Source of the DNA: Nitrospirota bacterium
GTDB taxonomy: Bacteria; Nitrospirota; Nitrospiria; Nitrospirales; NS-4
Assembly: GCA_005877855.1 (NCBI GenBank)
Contig: VBOF01000156.1
Location: forward strand, 1 to 11,790
DNA length: 11,790 nt
Reading direction: 5' to 3'
The notes beneath the pieces were generated by a model, which was given only the letters and a program-made list of their open reading frames with translations, had not been told where the DNA came from and ran no database searches. A program made the position numbers and the translations under genes. Of this stretch, positions 6,118-11,721 are shown in pieces. How positions within the stretch are numbered: position 1 is the stretch's first letter; each line of letters starts with the position of its first letter.

Positions 6118-6687
6118 CTAGTACCAGGGATCCCACCAGTACGGGGAGAAGGGTCGGTACGGGTAGCGGTAGAAGTAGGGGTAATAAGGGTAGGGCCACG
6201 GGCTGGCATACCGTTCTTGCGGCCAGATCTTCAGCGTGCGGATCTTCACCGTCGGATAGGTGTACTCGGCTTCGTCGAGGGGGAGCGTCTTGGCTCCCAT
6301 GATCTCCGCGATCATGGATACGGCCGTGCCGGCCGGCAACGTGGCAGGATCGAGGAACCCTTCTTGGTAGGCCAGGAAACGGCCTTTGGATTGAGGCAGG
6401 GTCATGATCGGCGCGTCCGCCTTGTCTAAGGGCAGTTGGAGCACCTCGATCTGCGTAGCTTCCTTCAGCCGCTTCGCGCTGAGCACCTTGCCTCCGAGGA
6501 CGACCACCCGTCCCCTGAATTTTTCCGATTCCGCTTTGAGGGCTTCGAAGGAAAGGTCCCGCGCAATCTGCGGCTCCATGTCCGTGGGCACCAACTGCGA
6601 GGAGACGCAGCCGGTGACCAAGAGCAGGACTGCAGCGAGCCCCCAGGATGGACTGCATGAGCGAAGAAGTTGTGGGAGGACCGCCAT
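6118..6687 (-). CDS. Slp-family outer-membrane lipoprotein with aromatic tail
   Basis: A 189-residue lipoprotein of the Slp (starvation-inducible lipoprotein) family. The signal peptide has a hydrophobic run LAAVLLL and lipobox VTGC, with lipidation expected at Cys27 (about position 6607). Position +2 is Val, not Asp, which fits outer-membrane sorting. The mature part carries the Slp core: FEALKAESEKFRGRVVVLGG, a conserved strand EVLQLPL, and GRFLAYQEGFLDPATLPAG, a typical Slp segment. The last 35 residues are strikingly rich in Tyr, Pro and Trp (WPYPYYPYFYRYPYRP region) and lie outside the core. The only usable start is the ATG at 6687; AGGAG abuts it directly with no spacing, so translation may be leaderless. 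Its function is unknown beyond the link of E. coli Slp to stationary phase and acid stress. Confidence 0.87.
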   Translation of the reverse strand: MAVLPQLLRSCSPSWGLAAVLLLVTGCVSSQLVPTDMEPQIARDLSFEALKAESEKFRGRVVVLGGKVLSAKRLKEATQIEVLQLPLDKADAPIMTLPQSKGRFLAYQEGFLDPATLPAGTAVSMIAEIMGAKTLPLDEAEYTYPTVKIRTLKIWPQERYASPWPYPYYPYFYRYPYRPFSPYWWDPWY

Positions 6688-6699
6688 CTCCTATATTAT
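6670..6699 (+). promoter_or_regulatory. Candidate promoter for the CbbQ-like gene
   Basis: TATTAT (6694-6699, 5/6 match) with TTGTGG (6670-6675) 18 nt upstream. Transcription would begin near 6706, about 26 nt before the GTG at 6732, leaving room for the GGAGAAG Shine-Dalgarno. It shares its AT-rich core with the divergent promoter. Confidence 0.38.
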
Positions 6700-6724
6700 A
6701 AGGCAACAAGCTTTTCGGTGTGGA
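6695..6724 (-). promoter_or_regulatory. Candidate promoter for the Slp lipoprotein gene
   Basis: The complement of 6695-6700 is a perfect TATAAT, with TCCACA (complement of 6719-6724, 4/6) 18 nt upstream. The start of transcription would fall at about 6688, against the ATG at 6687, so the message would be leaderless or nearly so. Confidence 0.42.
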
Positions 6725-6731
6725 GAAGCAC

Positions 6732-7547
6732 GTGGCTAAAGGATTGGAGCAAGGGATCGAGCAGTACCGGGTGAAAACCGAGCCGTTTTACGTCGAGGTA
6801 AACGGCGAGACTGGGCTGTTCAAGGCGGCCGCCGCGGCGCGAATGCCGGTGATGTTGAAAGGCCCGACCGGCTGCGGGAAGACCCGGTTCGTCCAGTACA
6901 TGGCGCACAAGCTCGGGCGTCCCTTGATCACCGTGGCCTGCCACGAGGACCTCACCGCCTCCGACTTGGTAGGGCGGTTCCTCCTCAAGGGCGATGAGAC
7001 CGTCTGGGTGGACGGTCCTCTGACGCTAGGCGTCAAGCACGGCGCGATCGTGTACCTGGACGAGATCGTCGAAGCCCGCAAGGACACGACCGTGATCATC
7101 CATCCCCTGAGCGACGACCGGCGTCTGTTGCCGATCGAGAAGAAGGGACAGATGATCGAGGCGGTGGATGATTTCCTGCTGGTCATCTCGTACAACCCTG
7201 GCTACCAGAGCGTGCTGAAGGACCTCAAGCAGAGCACCAAGCAGCGCTTCATGGCGATCGAGTTCACGTATCCCCCGCGGGATCTGGAAGCCCGCATCAT
7301 CGAGCGCGAAGCCGGTGTGAACAAGGAGATCGCGGTCGGCCTGGTCACGGTCGGGGAGAAGGTCCGCAACCTCAAAAACCATGGGTTGGAAGAAGGAGTC
7401 AGCACCAGACTGCTGATCTACGCGAGTCAGCTCATCAAGAGCGGGGTCAGACCCCAGGCGGCGTGCGAGGCAGCGATCATCCGGCCGATCACGGACGACG
7501 CCGACATGCAGCGCAGCCTGCGGGAGATCGTCACCGCGGTATTCTGA
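6732..7547 (+). CDS. cbbQ: CbbQ/NirQ/NorQ-type MoxR AAA+ ATPase
   Basis: A 271-residue MoxR-branch AAA+ ATPase of the CbbQ/NirQ/NorQ group. These form hexamers that work with a VWA-domain partner to activate or assemble metalloenzymes: Rubisco for CbbQO, nitric oxide reductase for NorQD. Walker A is GPTGCGKT (44-51), Walker B IVYLDE (106-111), sensor 1 lies in SYNPGYQS (153-160), the arginine finger is probably in KQRF (Arg172), and a CbbQ C-terminal domain follows (LKNHGLEEGVSTRLL, sensor 2 Arg226). I chose the GTG at 6732 because GGAGAAG lies 6 nt upstream; an earlier in-frame GTG at 6720 has no ribosome site. The partner is the NorD/CbbO-like protein encoded after one small gene. No Rubisco or nor subunit is present, so the symbol reflects family only. 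Confidence 0.93.
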   Translation: MAKGLEQGIEQYRVKTEPFYVEVNGETGLFKAAAAARMPVMLKGPTGCGKTRFVQYMAHKLGRPLITVACHEDLTASDLVGRFLLKGDETVWVDGPLTLGVKHGAIVYLDEIVEARKDTTVIIHPLSDDRRLLPIEKKGQMIEAVDDFLLVISYNPGYQSVLKDLKQSTKQRFMAIEFTYPPRDLEARIIEREAGVNKEIAVGLVTVGEKVRNLKNHGLEEGVSTRLLIYASQLIKSGVRPQAACEAAIIRPITDDADMQRSLREIVTAVF

Positions 7548-7556
7548 GGGAACACG

Positions 7557-7844
7557 ATGCATACCAACGATCAGGAGAAAAAAACCAACAAAGCGGGAGG
7601 GGACCCCGCCCAAGGCGCTCCTCCCACGCCCACCGACACCTCATCAGAGAAGACTTCGCAGCCGGTCGATCCGGAAGAGGCGAAGCGCCGGGCCTATCGC
7701 AAGCTGAAACCGGTCGGGCCAATCATGAAGCCGTTGAGCGACGAAGAGGTCCAGCGGATGCTCTACGACCCTGAAGACAAGGAGCGAGAGCACCTGCTGG
7801 ATGCGATGCCCAAGCCGGACACCGACGATCAGGACGGTTTCTGA
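7557..7844 (+). CDS. Small charged, largely disordered protein between the AAA+ and VWA partners
   Basis: A 95-residue protein that I do not recognise. The first half is Pro/Thr/Lys-rich and looks disordered (NDQEKKTNKAGGDPAQGAPP). The second half contains EEAKRRAYRKLKPVGPIMKP and then LSDEEVQRMLYDPEDKERE, which could form one or two short helices. There is no Cys, signal peptide or membrane segment. GAGGGA precedes the ATG by about 6 nt, and the gene follows the cbbQ-like stop by 9 nt, so the two are almost certainly co-transcribed. Conserved placement between an AAA+ motor and its VWA adaptor, if found elsewhere, would suggest an adaptor or client-recognition role. That is inference. Confidence 0.72.
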   Translation: MHTNDQEKKTNKAGGDPAQGAPPTPTDTSSEKTSQPVDPEEAKRRAYRKLKPVGPIMKPLSDEEVQRMLYDPEDKEREHLLDAMPKPDTDDQDGF

Positions 7845-7961
7845 GCGCCCGGCGCCGGTCTTCGCCGCACACCCATTCACGCATTTCCACATCCTCTCGA
7901 GACTCTGTCCACTGGACTCAGCCACCACGGCAATCGTCCTTTCCGAAGGAGCGTCGGCTAT

Positions 7962-7975
7962 GAATGCGGAATGCG
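7962..7975 (+). repeat. Tandem GAATGCG repeat upstream of the extended -10 promoter
   Basis: GAATGCG occurs twice head to tail, followed by a partial third unit (AATGATG). It ends 8 nt before the TGC TATAAT box. The position, where a -35 element would be, would suit an activator-binding site, but chance is possible. The remaining part of the 172-nt gap (7845-8016) shows only a short CCGGCGCCGG palindrome near 7850. Confidence 0.3.
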
Positions 7976-7983
7976 AATGATGG

Positions 7984-7992
7984 TGCTATAAT
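7984..7992 (+). promoter_or_regulatory. Extended -10 promoter for the NorD/CbbO-like gene
   Basis: TGCTATAAT is a perfect extended -10 box (TGn then TATAAT). No recognisable -35 is found at the usual distance, as expected for this promoter class. Transcription near 7999 would give an 18-nt leader containing GAGG before the ATG at 8017. This would allow the large VWA protein to be made independently of the AAA+ gene. Confidence 0.5.
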
Positions 7993-8016
7993 CGCGCCGG
8001 TTTTGCGAGGCTGCGC

Positions 8017-11000
8017 ATGAGTGCCGACTCTATCGTCAACAAGGTGACGGCGTTTCTGGAGGCTGATCTCGAGCGGATGGCAGCGGCCGAACTGGCCGGC
8101 CGGCTGGTAGGGATCGGGCACGCAGCGGCTGCGCTCGAGCTGCTCACTGAGCTACGGGAAGCGTCCCGCAAGGTGGCGTCCGTAGCCGTGGAGGCCTTGC
8201 CCGAGGTGGTGGCGCTCCTTCCGGGAGAGGCGGTCGCCACCTGGATTGATCTTGCCATCTCGCTGAACGAGCAGTCGGGCGCCGCCTCCATTAAATTCTG
8301 CAAAGAGAGTCCCGCTATCCTGCGCGCAATGGAAACCGTGGTCGCCGGACCGGCGCTCTCGATGGCGCTGGAACTGGCGGAACAGGACGCCAACGTGGCG
8401 CTGGAAGGCTTCCGTCAGGCGTCAGGGGTAGCGGCAGCCGCCGGCGTGGTGGCCCTGCCGCTGTGGGCACAGATCGGCGCGGACCTCGCCAAGTTGGATT
8501 ATGTGCTGGGGATTGAATACCTCCGACGCGGCCCGGAGATCCTGAAGGTCCTGGCCCAGGAGGATCTCAAGGCCTGGGCATCGGTCAGCCTCAAACTCGT
8601 CACGCCCAACAGCTTGGGTAAGCCTGACTACATGGCGGCGCTGGCCTTTTTCCGGACGAGCCCCGCGTTGCTGGGGGACCTCGCCACGCCGGCGGTACGC
8701 CGCTTGGTGCTCGCGCTCGGCGGCGTGCTGGCCGACCACTCGCCCGAGCAGGCCATCGAGTTCCTGGGCGAAGCGCCCGGATGGCTGCGCCGTATCCGCG
8801 ACCCGCAGTGGCAGGAGCGCGTGCTCCAGTACGGGACCCTGATTGCGGAGCGCGACGCGGCGGCGGCTATGGCCTACCTGCGTCGCGCGCCAGAGGTGAT
8901 CGACCTGGCCGATCCGGACGCGCCCGCCCCCTCTCCCGCGCTGGTGGGTGCGGGAGGGGCGCCTCGGGTACCCGTTGCTCCTTCGAATGCAACGGGTGAT
9001 GGGCCCCCTCTCGCGATGATAGACCGGTTCGACAAGTGGTACCGCGGCGGGATGGAGGTGCTCGCGTACAACCCCGACGCGGCGCGCGCCTACTTCGCGG
9101 TCGAGACCCGCAAGGCGCTGGACGCGCTCGAGGAGGCCGCCAGCGGCGTGGCCTTGCGCAGCGTGGCCCGTGTGCTCAAGCTCTTCGCGGAAGGATTGAG
9201 CGGGCATCCGGTGACGATCCGCCCGCTGGAGGAGGGTGAGGCACCCATACGGTCGAAGGCCTCTGCTGACGGGAGCACGATCTTCTTGCCCGCGCGGATG
9301 CGGCGCTACCCGACGAAAGAGGACAATCTACGCGTGTACAAGGTGCTGACCGCGCACGAGGCTGGCCACCTGGAATACGGCACGTACGACCTGCACCTCA
9401 ACCGTCTAGCAGACCTGGCCGCCCAGGCCGGGGTCCGTTATGGCCGCGCCGCCGCTTCAGCGCTGGCTTCTCTTGAGGACCTCTTCCAACTGTATCCGCA
9501 CCCGCTCTTGATCCGCGACCTCTGGATGATGGCGGAGGACGCGCGCATCGAAGCCTGTCTCAAGGCGGAGTACCCGGGTCTGCGGCGCGACATGGCCGCG
9601 GTGGCGCGGGAGGAGGTCGCCCGGCGATCCCTGACCCACGGCATGTCGGTCCGCGAGTTGGTCGTCGAGTTGTTGTTGCAGATGTCGGCCGGCGATCCTG
9701 ACGAGGTCCGCGTCCCCGACGCGCTGGCGGACGTGGTAGAACGAGCCTGGGCGCTGCTGCAGGCGGTTGCCACCCCGCATGCGACGGCCGAGGATGTCGT
9801 CCGGGCGGTCCATCGTGCCTATGTGCTGATCGAAGAGCTCACCGCGAAGGATCTGCCGACGCCGCCTGACGGGGCTCCCGAAGATTTGGACCAGCCGCGC
9901 GAGCCGCGCGTCGGCGAGGAACAAGGCGGCGCTTATCGTCCTGTGATCCCCTTCATCCATCACGGGGTGATGGATGCCGCGAGGGTGCGGGAACCTGAAG
10001 GGGGTGTGGGCGACCAAGCGGCTGAGCCGAGCGCGCTTGCTCTGGAAGGCGCCCACGGCGAGCCATCCCTATCACTCCCAACGCCAGTGGAAGGACGTTC
10101 GTCATCGTCGCTGGCGGACGATGCGCGTGTGGTCTCGGAGGAGGGGACTGGCGCGGCTTCGGCCGCTCTGCCGGGCTTGCGCGCGTTTTTCTATGACGAA
10201 TGGGATGGCCGGATCCAGGACTATCGGACGCGCTGGTGCCGGGTCGTCGAGCAGGCGGCTCCCGAAGGCACGGAGGACTTCATCGGGTTGGTCCGGAGCC
10301 GGTACGGGGGCGTGCTGAGCCTGATCCGCCGCTACTTCGAGGGGATCCGTCCGCCGGCGCTGAGGCAGATGCGCCGCCAGGCGGACGGTGAGGAAGTGGA
10401 TATCGAGGCGGCGGTGGAGGCGCTGGTTGAGCGGAAGGCGCACGTCAGCGCGTCGGAGGGCGTGTACATCCGTCGGGATCGGCGTGACCGGGACGTGGCC
10501 GCGGCGTTTCTCGTGGACCTGAGCGGCTCCACCGGCCAGCAGATCGGGCCTGGCGGCGCGCGTATCATCGACGTCGAGAAGGAAGGCTTGGTGCTGCTGT
10601 GCGAGGCGCTGGAGGCGATCGGCGATCAGTACGCGGTGTACGGGTATTCCGGGCAGTCCCGCCATGACGTGCAGGTCCTGGTGTTGAAGGACTTCGACGA
10701 GCGGTACGGGCCGCAGGTGTGGCGGCGCATTGACGCGGTCGGGCCGTTGGTACAGAACCGGGACGGCGCGGCGATCCGGCACGCGCTGCATCGGCTGTCG
10801 GAGCGCGCCGCCAAGGTCAAGCTCCTCGTGGTGCTGAGCGACGGCCGCCCGCTGGACGACGCCTACCAGGAGGAATACGCCCTGGAAGACACCAAGGCGG
10901 CGCTGCGTGAGGCCAAGGCTCTGGGCGTGCATCCGTTCTGCATTACGGTGGATCGGGAGGCCCGCGGGTACCTGGCGCGGCTGTACGGCGAAGTCTGCTA

Positions 11001-11070
11001 CCTCATCATTGATCGGGCCGAGAGCCTCCCCGAGCGCTTGCCGCGAATCTATAGGACGTTGACGACCTAA
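8017..11070 (+). CDS. Giant NorD/CbbO-like VWA protein with N-terminal helical repeats and HExxH motif
   Basis: A 1017-residue partner for the CbbQ/NorQ-like ATPase, longer than I expect for NorD or CbbO. Residues 76-297 hold about six degenerate helical repeats of 36-42 residues with a recurring core like AIxFLRxxPxxL (IEYLRRGPEIL, LAFFRTSPALL, IEFLGEAPGWL, MAYLRRAPEVI). A Pro/Ala/Gly linker follows at 299-332. The central domain has HEAGH (447-451) then EYGTYD, and later MAEDARIEACL (505-515). A second, acidic and disordered linker spans 611-720. The VWA domain (about 826-1017) has MIDAS DLSGST (Asp834, Ser836, Ser838), NRDGAAIRH and LSDGRPLDD, all typical of NorD/CbbO. GAGG sits 6 nt before the ATG. 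The family role, coupling AAA+ force to a metalloenzyme client, is known; the client here is not. Confidence 0.9.
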   Translation: MSADSIVNKVTAFLEADLERMAAAELAGRLVGIGHAAAALELLTELREASRKVASVAVEALPEVVALLPGEAVATWIDLAISLNEQSGAASIKFCKESPAILRAMETVVAGPALSMALELAEQDANVALEGFRQASGVAAAAGVVALPLWAQIGADLAKLDYVLGIEYLRRGPEILKVLAQEDLKAWASVSLKLVTPNSLGKPDYMAALAFFRTSPALLGDLATPAVRRLVLALGGVLADHSPEQAIEFLGEAPGWLRRIRDPQWQERVLQYGTLIAERDAAAAMAYLRRAPEVIDLADPDAPAPSPALVGAGGAPRVPVAPSNATGDGPPLAMIDRFDKWYRGGMEVLAYNPDAARAYFAVETRKALDALEEAASGVALRSVARVLKLFAEGLSGHPVTIRPLEEGEAPIRSKASADGSTIFLPARMRRYPTKEDNLRVYKVLTAHEAGHLEYGTYDLHLNRLADLAAQAGVRYGRAAASALASLEDLFQLYPHPLLIRDLWMMAEDARIEACLKAEYPGLRRDMAAVAREEVARRSLTHGMSVRELVVELLLQMSAGDPDEVRVPDALADVVERAWALLQAVATPHATAEDVVRAVHRAYVLIEELTAKDLPTPPDGAPEDLDQPREPRVGEEQGGAYRPVIPFIHHGVMDAARVREPEGGVGDQAAEPSALALEGAHGEPSLSLPTPVEGRSSSSLADDARVVSEEGTGAASAALPGLRAFFYDEWDGRIQDYRTRWCRVVEQAAPEGTEDFIGLVRSRYGGVLSLIRRYFEGIRPPALRQMRRQADGEEVDIEAAVEALVERKAHVSASEGVYIRRDRRDRDVAAAFLVDLSGSTGQQIGPGGARIIDVEKEGLVLLCEALEAIGDQYAVYGYSGQSRHDVQVLVLKDFDERYGPQVWRRIDAVGPLVQNRDGAAIRHALHRLSERAAKVKLLVVLSDGRPLDDAYQEEYALEDTKAALREAKALGVHPFCITVDREARGYLARLYGEVCYLIIDRAESLPERLPRIYRTLTT
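8930..9000 (+). repeat. Palindromic repeat family 1, copy C, inside the NorD-like reading frame
   Basis: ACCCGTTGC (8970-8978) and GCAACGGGT (8989-8997) form a perfect 9-bp stem with a 10-nt loop. The segment from 8964 matches the copies at 11599 and 6053 in arms and flanks. Just before it is another hairpin, 8930-8939 with 8950-8959, whose CCCTCTCCCG arm also begins the 11591 copy. It encodes the Pro/Ala/Gly linker (about residues 305-328) and keeps the frame open. Confidence 0.75.
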
Positions 11071-11077
11071 GAGAAAG

Positions 11078-11173
11078 TGGGGTCAGAGTCCATTTTTTTG
11101 GATAGACACATCGCCATTAGTCACACATAATCGCAGAGTTGGGTTGGGAGAGGCAAAAATGGACTCTGACCCC
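11078..11173. repeat. Inverted repeat with TGGGGTCAGAGTCCA arms spanning a start codon
   Basis: The arm at 11079-11097 (GGGGTCAGAGTCCATTTTT) is the exact reverse complement of 11155-11173, a 19-bp perfect match. The T7 versus A5 runs differ in length. The 53-nt interior (11101-11153) holds no gene. In RNA the stem would contain the ATG at 11159, while the Shine-Dalgarno at 11146-11153 would lie in the loop. The whole gap from 11071 to 11158 contains nothing else. Confidence 0.8.
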
Positions 11174-11578
11174 GCCACAGGCGAGCGAGAGGTCCCCAGG
11201 TGGCTCTACAAACTGTTCACCGGGCATGCCTACCCGTACGTGCGTCGCCAGGCGAAGTTCGCGAAGGCTGTCACGCCCGGAGAAGACCGGCCGGAGCCCA
11301 CACCCAATGAGATCAAGGCCAAGTTCTGGGAAGTCTACCCTCAATGCCGGCTCAAGGTCCTGCAGGAGGTCAAGACCGGGATGATCGTCAGTTTCGTCGA
11401 GTTGGGGGAGTACGAGCCTGGCACCTACCAGGACCTGATTGAGAACCCGGAGGAGTTCCTGGCGACGCACTACGGAAAGAAAAAGATCAAGCTCAACTTC
11501 TATCTGGGCGAGAATTTCGTGTGCACGATCAACTTCAAGGTGGCCGGCTGGGCCTCGCACGAAGACGACGGACAATAG
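11159..11578 (+). CDS. Unrecognised 139-residue conserved-looking protein
   Basis: I do not recognise this family. The product is soluble, with no signal peptide, membrane helix or Cys-rich site. The N-terminus MDSDPATG is encoded by one arm of the inverted repeat. The body starts at WLYKLFTGHAYPYVRRQAKF and continues with TPNEIKAKFWEVYPQCRLKV, VSFVELGEYEPGTYQDLIEN, and a lysine-rich KKKIKLNFYLGENF. The alternating hydrophobic strands near the end suggest a small alpha/beta or beta-rich domain. ATG at 11159 is chosen because GGGAGAGG lies 5 nt upstream; a TTG at 11144 would put that ribosome site inside the gene. It stands between the NorD-like gene and mdh, in the same direction as both. Confidence 0.78.
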   Translation: MDSDPATGEREVPRWLYKLFTGHAYPYVRRQAKFAKAVTPGEDRPEPTPNEIKAKFWEVYPQCRLKVLQEVKTGMIVSFVELGEYEPGTYQDLIENPEEFLATHYGKKKIKLNFYLGENFVCTINFKVAGWASHEDDGQ

Positions 11579-11598
11579 ACGGAACTTAACCCCTCTCC

Positions 11599-11635
11599 CG
11601 GGGCACCCATTGCTCTTCCCGCTGCAATGGGTCAT
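11599..11635 (+). repeat. Palindromic repeat family 1, copy D
   Basis: ACCCATTGC (11605-11613) and GCAATGGGT (11624-11632) form a perfect 9-bp stem with a 10-nt loop. It is nested inside CCCTCTCC (11591-11598) and GGAGAGGG (11636-11643). It is the most complete copy of the four and lies in the 143-nt gap before mdh. Confidence 0.78.
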
Positions 11636-11702
11636 GGAGAGGGTTAGGGTGAGGGTACGGCGATGGCCCCTCACCCTCGCCCTCTCCCCAAAGGGGCGAG
11701 GG
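11636..11702 (+). repeat. Overlapping long hairpins upstream of mdh
   Basis: GGAGAGGGTTAGGGTGAGGG (11636-11655) pairs with CCCTCACCCTCGCCCTCTCC (11668-11687) at 18 of 20 positions across a 12-nt loop. The second arm overlaps CCCTCTCCCC (11680-11689), which can instead pair with GGGGCGAGGG (11693-11702) across AAA. The first arm can also pair with CCCTCTCC at 11591. The structures exclude one another. A short purine run, GGGGAAAAG, follows, so neither is a classical terminator on this strand. Confidence 0.65.
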
Positions 11703-11721
11703 GAAAAGTAGGGAGCAACAA

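Noticed and set aside
7443..7456. GGGGTCAGACCCCA inside the CbbQ-like gene, resembling the TGGGGTCAGAGTCCA repeat
   Set aside because: It encodes the ordinary SGVRPQAAC stretch of the CbbQ C-terminal domain, and only the GGGGTCAGA half matches the repeat, so chance is the better explanation.
8422..9207. Minus-strand open frame of 261 codons opposite the NorD-like gene
   Set aside because: It is antisense to a continuous 1017-codon gene with VWA motifs and has no family signal of its own.
11093..11099. T7 run after the left arm of the inverted repeat as a rho-independent terminator for the NorD-like gene
   Set aside because: No GC-rich hairpin immediately precedes the T-run; the long stem forms only with the downstream arm, on the far side of the T-run.
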